Assembly (NCBI GenBank): GCA_018668195.1
Contig: JABITU010000117.1
Span: 1 to 30,294, forward strand
From: Tateyamaria sp.
GTDB taxonomy: Bacteria > Pseudomonadota > Alphaproteobacteria > Rhodobacterales > Rhodobacteraceae
Length of the DNA stretch: 30,294 nucleotides
Direction: 5' to 3'
Position numbers and translations under genes: made by a program. Below are positions 15,590 to 23,690 of this stretch, piece by piece. Each line of letters opens with the position of its first letter. The first letter of the stretch is position 1. Below the pieces are notes generated by a model. The model saw nothing but the letters and a program-made list of their open reading frames with translations, did no database searches and was not told where the DNA came from.

Positions 15590-16884
15590 TTAACGTTCCC
15601 ATCGGCTGAATTTGCGTCATTCCAAGCATCGAGCATTGCTGGAGCAGTAGCCCGTGTTATGGCAAAACCTGCGGTTGTGACCGCAATTGCGACAAGCCAC
15701 GGCGTTAGTGAGTGGCTGTCAAAAGTCGTCCAAAACAATGTCATTTCGTGATCACCCGTTGCTGCATGCCGAACATGAAAGGTCATCTCTACAAGAGCAG
15801 CAGCGCCCATCGTCCCTATGGCAGCAGGCAGTAACGTCTTAAGATATGGCACCGTTAACCGCCCGAGTTTTCCCATCCTAAGGGCGGGAACATGCATCAT
15901 GATCAGTCCAGCAAGACCGCCCGGGAAAAACATCACTGTCGCCACAAATATGATCCCAAGGTAAAAACCCCATAGTTCAGTTTGCAGACTCAACACAGTC
16001 TGTACGAGCGTAAACACGATCGCCCCAAGGATCGGACCAAAGAAAAACCCAACCCCTCCAAGGAAGGTCACTAACAAAATAGCCCCCGATTGAGTGGTGT
16101 TGAGATTTTCTTCGGTCAGGATTTCATAGTTTATTGCAAAAAGCGCACCTGCTACACCGGCAAAGAAACCTGATGCCACAAAGCTATAAAATCTGACCCA
16201 GCGGGCGGAATAGCCTAGGAATTCGGCGCGCTCCGGGTTGTCGCGAACAGCATTTGCCATCCGGCCCAGGGGTGTACGCGAATACAGATACATAAGCGCC
16301 GCTGAAAGAAGCAGCCAAAAGGCAATCAGGTAGTAAACCTCGACCTGCTGCAAAAACTCGACCCCAAAGAAAGGAAGCCCATAAGTCCGATCGCCCGAAA
16401 TCCCTTCTTCACCGCCAAAGAAGACGACGATGATCACCGAGCATGCCGCAATTAATTCACCAACGCCCAAGCTTATCATGGCAAAGACGACGCCTGCATT
16501 GCGTGTTGAAAAGCTTGCGACTATCGTCGCTAGTCCCATGCCCATAAGACCCCCAAAGACCGGCAGGAATGGCAGAGGCAGGCCGGAGAAAAAATCACCC
16601 ATGTTCATTATGTGCATACAGGCAAATCCGCCAACGCCTGCATAGACTGCATGGCCAAATGACAGCATACCGCCCTGCCCCAACAACATGTTATATGCAA
16701 GGGCAAAGATGATGGTAATCGCCATCTGGTTCATGATCGTAATGGCAGAGTTAGCCGTAAAGATATAGGGCATCAAGCACAGCAAAATTGCTGCTACTAC
16801 CCAAGGAATTAGCGGAATGGTCATGGAACCTGCGCGCATCCGCTGCGCTGGTTTAGCGGGATCGGTGGTCAACTGGTCGGTCAT
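15586..16884 (-). CDS. livM: branched-chain amino acid-type ABC transporter permease LivM
   Basis: This 432-aa inner-membrane permease starts with a membrane span (IPLIPWVVAAILLCLMPYIF). It contains the family blocks AYNMLLGQGGMLSFGHAVYAGVGG and GRMANAVRDNPERAEFLGYS, the cytoplasmic EAA-like loop for ATPase contact. It is longer than many LivM proteins. After GGLAGLIMM about 110 extra residues contain two more hydrophobic segments (around LLPAAIGTMGAAALV and WLVAIAVTTAGFAI). The extension could add membrane spans or contact partners. It is linked by ATGA overlaps to livH and livG. Confidence 0.92.
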   Translation of the reverse strand: MTDQLTTDPAKPAQRMRAGSMTIPLIPWVVAAILLCLMPYIFTANSAITIMNQMAITIIFALAYNMLLGQGGMLSFGHAVYAGVGGFACMHIMNMGDFFSGLPLPFLPVFGGLMGMGLATIVASFSTRNAGVVFAMISLGVGELIAACSVIIVVFFGGEEGISGDRTYGLPFFGVEFLQQVEVYYLIAFWLLLSAALMYLYSRTPLGRMANAVRDNPERAEFLGYSARWVRFYSFVASGFFAGVAGALFAINYEILTEENLNTTQSGAILLVTFLGGVGFFFGPILGAIVFTLVQTVLSLQTELWGFYLGIIFVATVMFFPGGLAGLIMMHVPALRMGKLGRLTVPYLKTLLPAAIGTMGAAALVEMTFHVRHAATGDHEMTLFWTTFDSHSLTPWLVAIAVTTAGFAITRATAPAMLDAWNDANSADGNVK

Positions 16885-17837
16885 GCGTCACGTTTCCCAA
16901 AGAGGCCATAGGGGCGGAAAATCAGGATCAACACCATAAGGATGTATGGTAAGATATCAGCAATTTGTGGGCTGGTGATGGTCCACAAGTCGCGCCACTT
17001 ACTGTCCCAGATCGGTTCAGGCTTTATAAAGCCGAAGGAACTTAGCAAGTCTTCCATACGAAAGTTGTAGGATTTAGCAAATGTGGTCATCCAGCCGATT
17101 AGAAGCGACGCCACAAGTGCCCCCCAAAGGCTACCAAGCCCGCCGATGACGATTGTTACAAAAACGATTGATCCAAGCACAAATGCCATTCCGGGAAAGG
17201 TTCCCAAAACTGGCCCGGCAATCACTCCGGCAAGTCCGGCAAGTGCAGTACCTACGCCAAAGACACCCATGAAAATTAGAGGCACATTGTGGCCAAGCGA
17301 CTCAACTGTCTTGGGGTAAGTTAGTGCCGCCTGAATGATCATCCCAACCCTTGTTCGGGTTAGAACCCACAACAGACCGATGAAGATGAAGATCGAGATG
17401 AAGATCATAAAAATCTTATATGCTGGGATAGAGTTTCCAGCGATAGAAAACGCGGTGAATTGCAAAATGTCCGGTGCAGAATAAGGCATCTGGTTTTTGC
17501 CCCATACAAATTGCACTAATTCCTCGATTAACAAAGCAAGACCAAAGGTAAAGATCAGTTCCGGGACATGGCCATATTGGTGCACGCGCCTGAGCCCGTA
17601 GCGTTCAACGCCCGCACCCATAACACCCACTATCAAAGGGGCGATCAGCAGCCCCATCCAGAATCCGACCGCGAGGCTGATCTGAAACGCGAAATAGGCG
17701 CCCAGCATGTAAAAGCTGGCGTGGGCAAAGTTCAAAACGCCCATCATCGAAAAGATGAGCGTCAAACCAGCAGACAGCATAAACAGGAGCAGACCCGTTA
17801 CAAGACCGTCTATGAGATTGACAAAGATGAGATCCAT
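16881..17837 (-). CDS. livH: branched-chain amino acid-type ABC transporter permease LivH
   Basis: This 318-aa permease begins MDLIFVNLIDGLVTGLLLFMLSAG and contains LNFAHASFYMLGAYFAF, the LivH signature. The cytoplasmic loop for ATPase coupling lies near TRVGMIIQAAL. Hydrophobic spans run through most of the length. ATG 17837 has AAGGA nine bases upstream; the frame is open to 17879 but the first residues there do not look like LivH. With LivM it forms the channel of an importer that in catabolic clusters often takes up aromatic or other organic acids instead of amino acids. Confidence 0.93.
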   Translation of the reverse strand: MDLIFVNLIDGLVTGLLLFMLSAGLTLIFSMMGVLNFAHASFYMLGAYFAFQISLAVGFWMGLLIAPLIVGVMGAGVERYGLRRVHQYGHVPELIFTFGLALLIEELVQFVWGKNQMPYSAPDILQFTAFSIAGNSIPAYKIFMIFISIFIFIGLLWVLTRTRVGMIIQAALTYPKTVESLGHNVPLIFMGVFGVGTALAGLAGVIAGPVLGTFPGMAFVLGSIVFVTIVIGGLGSLWGALVASLLIGWMTTFAKSYNFRMEDLLSSFGFIKPEPIWDSKWRDLWTITSPQIADILPYILMVLILIFRPYGLFGKRDA

Positions 17838-17886
17838 GTAGGGCAGTCCTTGATTAATCTTAATGCAGCTGAGCAACAAAATTTTA

Positions 17887-17921
17887 AGGGGTTAACCCCT
17901 GCCCTGTGGATTTAAACAGGG
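17887..17921. repeat. two tandem palindromes in the livH leader
   Basis: AGGGGTTAACCCCT (17887-17900) is a perfect 14-bp palindrome. It is followed by CCCTGT, eight bases, then ACAGGG (17902-17921). With the terminator-like hairpin at 17947-17972 this makes three structures between the binding protein gene and livH, where RNA processing or attenuation could set the ratio of binding protein to permease. Confidence 0.45.
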
Positions 17922-17946
17922 AATTTGTGGCCAAAAGAAATGTGAT

Positions 17947-17972
17947 GCGGCCTGCCAATCTAAGCAGGCCGC
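17947..17972 (-). terminator. strong hairpin after the binding-protein gene, partial terminator or stabiliser
   Basis: GCGGCCTGC and GCAGGCCGC pair perfectly over nine bases around an eight-base loop, starting nine bases after the binding protein stop codon. On the minus strand it is followed by a moderately T-rich ATCACATTTCTTTT. It probably ends or protects most binding-protein transcripts while letting some continue into livHMGF. Confidence 0.6.
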
Positions 17973-17980
17973 GGCCTTGT

Positions 17981-19225
17981 TCAGGGTCTGCGCATCTTGC
18001 AGCTTGTTTCTGAATCCATAGCGGCCATTTTGACAGTCTGCTCGACTTTGACGCCATATCCTGAGTTGTCATAGTCAAAGGTAATGTCCTTACCCGTGTG
18101 CGCGTGGATGTGGACATCCTGTATCAACTGGTGGTCAATCGACCGCATTTTCACGGTCCCGCCCCAAAGATTGTCATGTTCCATACCTTCGAGCGCATAA
18201 CCCACCTTGACAACGTCCGTGGCTGAGCCAGCCTCGTTGATTGCCTTTGCCAACATCTCAATCACATTGGTAATCCGCGCTTGGCTGATATTACCGTCTG
18301 GATACTTGGCCTTGAACGCCTCGTAATAAGCAGCAGCAGCGTCACTGACTGGTGGATTGATCTGAGCTTCGGCAACGAGCCGCAAAGAGCCCTCTCCGGT
18401 TTCGCCAAAGGCTGCGGTGATGCCGTCGGCAGCAGCATAGTAAGTAAAGATTGGACCCGTATAGCCATTTTCAAGCACGGATTTACCCAAGCCCAACATA
18501 TCAGCGCCCCAGTTGCCAGTGATCACTGCGTCACTGCCTGCGGCTACGATTTTCCGGCTGTAGGGGGTAAAGTCCTTGACCTTCCCAATTGGATGCAGTT
18601 CGTTACCGACGATTTCGATGTCAGGGCGTTTTTCCGTGAGGAACTTTACCGCCGCCGCCGCGACCGCTTTGCCAAACGAGTAATCCTGACCGATGATATA
18701 AACCTTCTTGATGCTGCCATCCTTGGCGATCACATCCGTCAAAGCGTCCATCTTGATGTCAGCGTTGGCATCGAACCGGAAGTGCCAAAAGTTACACTTG
18801 TCGTTGGTCAAGGCTGGATCAACGGCAGAGTAGTTTAGAAACAACACCCGATCGTCAGGATTGCGGCGGTTGTGCTTGTCGATGGCCTCGGTGAGGGCGT
18901 TCGCAACACCAGACGAGTTGCCTTGCGCAATATACCGGATACCTTGATCGATGGCGACTTGCAGCTGTATCAGCGATTCCTTGGGGCTGATCTTGTTGTC
19001 GAAGGCGACAATTTCGAACATGTCTCCGCCCAGGACACCGCCCTTTTTGTTGACCAGTTCGTCGGCCGCGAATTCATACTGGTGCAAGCCATTGGTGCCT
19101 GTCCCGGCAAAAGGCCCGCTCAGCGGATCGATAAAGGCGATCTTGACGTTGTCTGCAGCGACGGCAAAGGCACTAGCCGTAAGTGACAACGCCATAGCTG
19201 CGCCAAGAGTTATGGATTTGCGCAT
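17981..19225 (-). CDS. periplasmic substrate-binding protein of the Liv-type importer
   Basis: This 414-aa protein starts with a Sec signal peptide (MRKSITLGAAMALSLTASAFA) with likely cleavage before VAADN. The mature part is a Peripla_BP_6 (leucine-binding) fold: VKIAFIDPLSGPFAGTG, ELVNKKGGVLGG, YIIGQDYSFGKAVA and ITGNWGADML. The C-terminal TSCKM end is common in relatives. The binding-pocket residues cannot name a ligand, but the neighbourhood favours a carboxylic acid. AGGGAGG lies 5 bases before ATG 19225; the frame upstream to 19279 has no signal-like start. It precedes livHMGF with a hairpin-rich gap that would keep binding protein levels above those of the permease. Confidence 0.93.
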   Translation of the reverse strand: MRKSITLGAAMALSLTASAFAVAADNVKIAFIDPLSGPFAGTGTNGLHQYEFAADELVNKKGGVLGGDMFEIVAFDNKISPKESLIQLQVAIDQGIRYIAQGNSSGVANALTEAIDKHNRRNPDDRVLFLNYSAVDPALTNDKCNFWHFRFDANADIKMDALTDVIAKDGSIKKVYIIGQDYSFGKAVAAAAVKFLTEKRPDIEIVGNELHPIGKVKDFTPYSRKIVAAGSDAVITGNWGADMLGLGKSVLENGYTGPIFTYYAAADGITAAFGETGEGSLRLVAEAQINPPVSDAAAAYYEAFKAKYPDGNISQARITNVIEMLAKAINEAGSATDVVKVGYALEGMEHDNLWGGTVKMRSIDHQLIQDVHIHAHTGKDITFDYDNSGYGVKVEQTVKMAAMDSETSCKMRRP

Positions 19226-19250
19226 GTTTTCCTCCCTAAAAAAATGCATC

Positions 19251-19262
19251 CGGTCCGGACCG
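19251..19262. promoter_or_regulatory. 12-bp palindrome upstream of the binding-protein gene
   Basis: CGGTCCGGACCG is a perfect palindrome 26 bases upstream of the start codon, between the ribosome site and the presumed promoter. It may be a repressor operator or a short leader hairpin. Confidence 0.35.
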
Positions 19263-19371
19263 CTTTTCACTGCCGACATCCCTCCCTAGATTGCGACAGC
19301 GTTGCACACCCCGAGAATAAGTCAAGCGTTCTAACCGCTATTTAGTACCTTTCAGTCCAAGATTTTTTGAC

Positions 19372-19400
19372 ATAATTTTCACTTAAAGTACCCCCCTCAA
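19372..19400 (-). promoter_or_regulatory. possible sigma-70 promoter for the binding protein-livHMGF unit
   Basis: On the minus strand TTGAGG and AATTAT are 17 bases apart, matching four of six consensus bases each. The match is modest; the surrounding bases are AT-rich. It would leave a leader of about 140 bases before ATG 19225. Confidence 0.25.
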
Positions 19401-19410
19401 GCGTATGTTT

Positions 19411-20442
19411 TCAATAACTATCTAGTGCCTTAATCCCGTTCTCTGCAAAAATTGGAACGAAGGCGCCCACTTTTAGGGCACGTTCCGGGTTCGATGCATT
19501 TCCATCGAGTGCTCGCTTCAGCACGCCTTGGATGATGCTCGCCATACGGAAAAAGCAAAATCCCAGATAATATCCAAAGTTGCTGATGCCCGGCAGCCCT
19601 CGCTGCGCGCAGTAGGCCGCAATGAATTCTTTGTCACTTGGCAAGCCAACAGCGGCGCGGTCCACACCCATCAATCCGCGCCCTTCGGACCCAGCAGGCA
19701 GTTGCCATTGCATAATGACCGACGCCAGATCAGCAAAGGGATGGCCAATCGTGCTAAGCTCCCAATCCAGCACCGCAAGACAGCGCGTGCCGTTAGCTTC
19801 AAAAATCATATTGTCGATTCGATAGTCGCCATGCACCAATGTGCGCTGACCATCATCCTCGGGCATTTCATCGGAAAGGCGGTCCATCAAGGCGTTCATC
19901 GCTGGAATGTCTTCCGTTTCGGTGGCGCGGTATTGTTTAGACCAACGTGTGACCTGACGTTCCAAATAGTGACCAGGCGGGCCGAAATCAGACAAACCCA
20001 CTTGGTCAATTTCAACGTTGTGCAAAGCCGCCAGCACGCGGTTCATATCGTCAATGACTGCGCTGCGTCGGGCGTTATCTAAGCCGTGCATTGTTGGCTC
20101 GTTAAAGTTGCGCCCAGCAACATGATCCATGATGTAAAAGTCCGACCCGATAACAGACGCATCTTCACACAAAACATGCATGCGTGCGACCGGCACATCG
20201 GAGCCTTGCAAAGCACGTTGAACCCGAAATTCGCGATCGACGGCATGTGCTGATTTCAGCAACTGTCCAGGCGGCTTGCGACGCAGAACATAATTGCCTG
20301 CGCCGGTCTGCAACAAAAACGTCGGATTTGACTGCCCGCCCGCGAATTTTTGCGCGGTGATGTTGCCATCAAAGCCGGGCAGTTTCTCGCGCAAATAAGA
20401 GCAAACTGCGTTAGTATCCAATGTTTGTGTATCGTCGCTCAT
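19411..20442 (-). CDS. APH-fold phosphotransferase (ACAD10/11- and LvaA-like)
   Basis: This 343-aa kinase-like protein has the aminoglycoside phosphotransferase fold. An ATP-binding N-lobe (AGGQSNPTFLL, NYVLRRKPPG) is followed by the catalytic loop HGDYRIDN at 204-211 and the metal-binding aspartate D226 in VLDWELSTIG. Relatives beside acyl-CoA dehydrogenases include the kinase domains of human ACAD10/11 and Pseudomonas LvaA, which phosphorylate 4-hydroxyacyl-CoA so that the hydroxyl can be removed. I infer a similar role here, not antibiotic resistance, because of the neighbours. It ends the minus-strand block, 9 bases after the nitronate-monooxygenase-like gene, and is probably co-transcribed with it. 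Confidence 0.87.
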   Translation of the reverse strand: MSDDTQTLDTNAVCSYLREKLPGFDGNITAQKFAGGQSNPTFLLQTGAGNYVLRRKPPGQLLKSAHAVDREFRVQRALQGSDVPVARMHVLCEDASVIGSDFYIMDHVAGRNFNEPTMHGLDNARRSAVIDDMNRVLAALHNVEIDQVGLSDFGPPGHYLERQVTRWSKQYRATETEDIPAMNALMDRLSDEMPEDDGQRTLVHGDYRIDNMIFEANGTRCLAVLDWELSTIGHPFADLASVIMQWQLPAGSEGRGLMGVDRAAVGLPSDKEFIAAYCAQRGLPGISNFGYYLGFCFFRMASIIQGVLKRALDGNASNPERALKVGAFVPIFAENGIKALDSY

Positions 20443-20451
20443 GTCCTGCCC

Positions 20452-21444
20452 CTAGAACTCCTGCGCTAGTCGAGCGCCGGCAGCGGCATATTCATTTGCC
20501 ATGCGATCGACTAAAGCCCCGGTGGGCCCAAGCGATTTCACAGCACCGATACCCTGCCCTGACCCCCAAATCGTTTTCCAGGCCTTCGGCTTGGATGCAC
20601 CGGTAGAGAAATTCATCGATGTCGCATCTGCTTGCGGCAGATTATCCGGATCCATGCCTGCTTGCTCAATCGAACCACGCAGATAATTGCCCCAAACGCC
20701 GGTAAAGAGCGACGAATAAACGATGTCTTCGGCACCGCTTTCTACGATCATTTTCTTGTATTCCTCTTGAGCGTTGGCTTCTTGCGTCGCGATAAAAGGC
20801 GAACCGGCATAGCCGAAGTCAGCACCAAGCGTGCGCGCCGCCAGCAACGCCTCACCGGTCGCAATCGAACCTGACAAGGCCAGCGGACCTTTGAACCATT
20901 CGCGGATTTCAGCAATCAGCGCAAACGGCGATTGCTGCCCCGCATGGCCGCCTGCCCCAGCGGCAACAGCCACCAGTCCATCGGCACCTTTGTCGATTGC
21001 CTTGCGGGCAAAGGTGTTATTGATGATGTCATGCAGCACGATACCTCCGCAGGAGTGGGCCGCCTCGTTGACTTCGACCCGCGCGCCTAACGAAGTGATC
21101 CAGATTGGAACTTTATGTTTTACGCATATTTCAAGGTCGCGGTCGAGGCGCCCATTTGATCTGTGAACGATCTGGTTCACGGCAAAAGGTGCCGCTGGCC
21201 GATCAGGATTGGCCTGATTGTAGCTGTCCAGTTCTTCGGTGATCTGGGTTAACCATGCGTCCAGCAGTGGCGGCTCGCCGTCTGCTTCGCGTGCATTGAG
21301 TGCTGGAAATGATCCCACGATACCAGCCTTACACTGGGCAATAACCAATTCTGGCACAGAAATGATAAATAAGGGTGCAGCGATTAAAGGTATGCGCAGG
21401 CCCTGCAAGGCTTTCGGCAAATGCGCGTCTGATGAATTGTTCAA
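20452..21444 (-). CDS. nitronate monooxygenase-like FMN protein
   Basis: This 330-aa TIM-barrel flavoprotein belongs to the nitronate monooxygenase / 2-nitropropane dioxygenase family. The FMN-phosphate region is seen in ALSGSIATGEALLAARTLGADFGYAGSPF, and a conserved active-site histidine (about 167) is in AAGAGGHAG. True nitronate oxidation is proven for few members; many such genes lie in beta-oxidation clusters with unknown roles. The frame starts at TTG 21444; no in-frame ATG or GTG precedes it, and GGGACGAG may serve as ribosome site. A five-codon frame (ATG 21458) stops across the TTG, which may couple initiation. Confidence 0.87.
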   Translation of the reverse strand: MNNSSDAHLPKALQGLRIPLIAAPLFIISVPELVIAQCKAGIVGSFPALNAREADGEPPLLDAWLTQITEELDSYNQANPDRPAAPFAVNQIVHRSNGRLDRDLEICVKHKVPIWITSLGARVEVNEAAHSCGGIVLHDIINNTFARKAIDKGADGLVAVAAGAGGHAGQQSPFALIAEIREWFKGPLALSGSIATGEALLAARTLGADFGYAGSPFIATQEANAQEEYKKMIVESGAEDIVYSSLFTGVWGNYLRGSIEQAGMDPDNLPQADATSMNFSTGASKPKAWKTIWGSGQGIGAVKSLGPTGALVDRMANEYAAAGARLAQEF

Positions 21445-21481
21445 AGTGCTCGTCCCATCTTGGCTTTCTTGAAACTTTTTC

Positions 21482-21502
21482 TGGCGGCACCATCAGCCGC
21501 CA
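21482..21502 (-). repeat. 7-bp stem hairpin between thiolase and nitronate monooxygenase-like genes
   Basis: TGGCGGC and GCCGCCA flank seven bases, 15 bases after the thiolase stop on the minus strand. The sequence after the stem is A-rich, not T-rich, so an RNA-stability or processing element is more likely than an intrinsic terminator. Confidence 0.4.
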
Positions 21503-21517
21503 ACGTCTTGTGAGGTG

Positions 21518-22714
21518 TCAAAGAACCTCGAAAAGGCCTGCTCCGCCCATGCCACCGCCGATGCACATGGTGCAAACGACATGTTTGGCACCGCGCCGTT
21601 TTCCTTCGATCAGGGCGTGACCGACCATCCGTGCGCCCGACATGCCGTACGGATGACCAATCGATATTGCACCGCCATTCACATTCAACAATTCATCTGG
21701 AATGCCCAGCTTGTCCCGGCAATAAAGAACCTGAACGGCAAAAGCCTCATTCAGCTCCCAAAGACCGATATCATCCATTTTCAACCCATGAGCGGCCAGC
21801 AACTTTGGCACGGCAAAGACGGGGCCGATCCCCATTTCGTCCGGTTCGCAGCCAGCCGCCATGACGCCTAAGCAGCGGCCCAAGGGTGCAAGACCGCGTT
21901 TTTCGGCCAAGGATGCTTCCATGACCACCGCAGCAGAAGCTCCATCGCTAAGTTGCGACGCGTTGCCAGCCGTGATGTGTGCGCCTTGCGCGATGTGAAT
22001 GCCGTTTGAAAACACCGGCTTGAGGCCCGCCACATTTTCATATGTCGTGCCCGGGCGGTTGCCTTCGTCTTTTTTAAGTATGATTTCGTGTTCAGAAATT
22101 TCCTTTGTTTCGCGGTCCTGGAACTTCATCACTGTCGACATCGCCACGATTTCATCGTCAAATCGCCCTGCTTCCTGCGCCGCGGCTGTTCTGGCTTGCG
22201 ACTGAACGGCGTAGCGATCTTGCTCTTCTCGGGTCACGCCGTAACGCACAGCAACTGTTTCGGCCGTTTCAAGCATTGTCATATAGATTTCAGGCTTATG
22301 CGTCTTTAGCCAAGGATCGCTATGAGCGCGCATATCTTGTGTCTGAACCAGCGACACACTTTCGACGCCACCGCCAATCACAACATCCATGCCGTCTTGT
22401 ACAACCTGCTTGGAAGCAGCTGCAATCGCCATCATGCCGCTGGCGCATTGCCTGTCCAGCGACATGCCAGCAACCGTCACCGGAAGGCCCGCACGTATGG
22501 CTGCCTGACGTGCGATGTTGGACGATGAGTGCCCCTGTTGCAGGGCAGAGCCGAGAACCACATCAGAAATCTCGGACCCGTCGAGACCTGCTCTGTTTAC
22601 AGCATGGGAAATCGCATGTGCTGCAAGAGCTTGAGGTGTCGTCGCATTAAATGCTCCGCGATAGGCTTTTCCAATCGGGGTTCGGGCGGTTGAAACGATA
22701 ACTGCGTCGCGCAT
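21518..22714 (-). CDS. acetyl-CoA C-acyltransferase (thiolase)
   Basis: This 398-aa thiolase cleaves 3-ketoacyl-CoA to acetyl-CoA (or propionyl-CoA) and a shortened acyl-CoA, or works in reverse. The nucleophilic cysteine is C90 in [11 protein letters not shown]. The catalytic histidine is H354 in [10 protein letters not shown], and the second cysteine is C384 in [10 protein letters not shown]. The NEAF motif ([10 protein letters not shown]) is intact. AAGGA lies about 10 bases before ATG 22714. An intrinsic terminator separates it from the upstream SDR gene, so it may have its own promoter in the 34-bp gap or be reached by read-through. Confidence 0.95.
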   Translation of the reverse strand: MRDAVIVSTARTPIGKAYRGAFNATTPQALAAHAISHAVNRAGLDGSEISDVVLGSALQQGHSSSNIARQAAIRAGLPVTVAGMSLDRQCASGMMAIAAASKQVVQDGMDVVIGGGVESVSLVQTQDMRAHSDPWLKTHKPEIYMTMLETAETVAVRYGVTREEQDRYAVQSQARTAAAQEAGRFDDEIVAMSTVMKFQDRETKEISEHEIILKKDEGNRPGTTYENVAGLKPVFSNGIHIAQGAHITAGNASQLSDGASAAVVMEASLAEKRGLAPLGRCLGVMAAGCEPDEMGIGPVFAVPKLLAAHGLKMDDIGLWELNEAFAVQVLYCRDKLGIPDELLNVNGGAISIGHPYGMSGARMVGHALIEGKRRGAKHVVCTMCIGGGMGGAGLFEVL

Positions 22715-22744
22715 GATCTGTTGTCCTTTTGTTTTGTGAGAGTG

Positions 22745-22764
22745 AAAACGGGGGCCAGCCCCCG
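22745..22764 (-). terminator. rho-independent terminator after the SDR gene
   Basis: On the minus strand CGGGGG and CCCCCG pair around CTGG and are followed directly by TTTT. It lies about 40 bases after the stop of the dehydrogenase-like SDR gene and divides the beta-oxidation block into two expression units, or reduces transcription into the thiolase gene. Confidence 0.65.
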
Positions 22765-22805
22765 CACCCCCGGAGTTTACTGGGCAAGATGAAGGGGATC
22801 AGCCG

Positions 22806-23690
22806 CTACCAGTCAAGGGTAGCGCCTTTGGCTTTTGCTGCGCGCAAAGCGTACTTACGGGTTTGCGAAAAAGCATCTTGCAATTCTTCCTGTTGGTTGG
22901 GTTCGGTGATTAAGTGCCAGTTGGCGGCGACGGCCTCGGGCGTGATCTCGCCTTGGATGCGATGCCCTTGAGTTTCGTATATACGCGTTTGGGCAAAAGT
23001 GCCCGCACCTGCACTAAGTATTGTTCGGCTTGGCCCATTTTCACTCACGAGGTGCAAAAGGCCTGGCGTGATGGTTTCGGGTTGTAGCAGATCAAGCGCG
23101 GCCTCGGGCAGCAAACCTTTGGTCATCTGTGTGGCGGCTGTTGGGGCAAGCGTGTTGACGCGTATATCGTCGCGCGCGCCTTCCAAGTGCAGCACGTTCA
23201 TAAGCCCGATCATTGCAGCCTTGGCCGCACCATAGTTCGACTGACCAAAGTTACCATAAAGGCCAGAGCCCGACGACGTCAGTACGATGCGACCGTATTT
23301 CTGGGCGCGCATGACGGGCCAAACAGCGTGGCAACAGTTTGCGCTGCCCATCAGGTGCACATCCACAACCTTTCGAAAATCCTCAAGTGTCATCTTGGCG
23401 AATGTTTTATCGCGAAGGATGCCAGCGTTGTTTACAAGAATGTCGATGCGGCCCCAACGATCCATGGCTTTTGCAATCATGTCTGCGACCTGTGCTTCGT
23501 CTGAGACATCCGCGTCATGGGCCATCGCGTCGCCGCCCGCTGCGTCAATTTCCGACGCAACGTCTTGTGCGTTTCCCAAATCGTTAACAACTACGCGGGC
23601 GCCGCGAGCGGCCAGTCCCAATGCGTGTGATCGCCCCAATCCTGCGCCTGAGCCGGTGACAATTGCGACGCGGTCGTCAAAATCGATCAT
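22806..23690 (-). CDS. SDR of the MFE-2/HSD17B4-like 3-hydroxyacyl-CoA dehydrogenase type
   Basis: This is a 294-aa SDR with cofactor motif TGSGAGLG (12-19), NNAG (87-90) and catalytic Y153-x-x-x-K157 in SNYGAAK, with serines in VLTSSGS. The opening (DDRVAIVTGSGAGLGRSHAL, then VVVNDLG) and the region NNAGILRDKTFAKMTLEDF match the dehydrogenase domain of peroxisomal multifunctional enzyme type 2 and bacterial homologues. These oxidise 3-hydroxyacyl-CoA or bulky hydroxyacyl substrates with NAD+. Start ATG 23690 overlaps the previous stop (ATGA); the frame open to 23813 is a run-on into the neighbouring gene. It likely performs the third step of beta-oxidation with the adjacent dehydrogenases. 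Confidence 0.9.
   Translation of the reverse strand: MIDFDDRVAIVTGSGAGLGRSHALGLAARGARVVVNDLGNAQDVASEIDAAGGDAMAHDADVSDEAQVADMIAKAMDRWGRIDILVNNAGILRDKTFAKMTLEDFRKVVDVHLMGSANCCHAVWPVMRAQKYGRIVLTSSGSGLYGNFGQSNYGAAKAAMIGLMNVLHLEGARDDIRVNTLAPTAATQMTKGLLPEAALDLLQPETITPGLLHLVSENGPSRTILSAGAGTFAQTRIYETQGHRIQGEITPEAVAANWHLITEPNQQEELQDAFSQTRKYALRAAKAKGATLDW

Noticed and set aside
19411..20442. APH-fold protein as an antibiotic-resistance gene
   Set aside because: Neighbourhood and sequence resemble the ACAD10/11-type kinase family; no mobile element or resistance context is present.
22105..22650. 181-codon plus-strand frame inside the thiolase gene
   Set aside because: Antisense to intact thiolase active-site motifs; no family resemblance.
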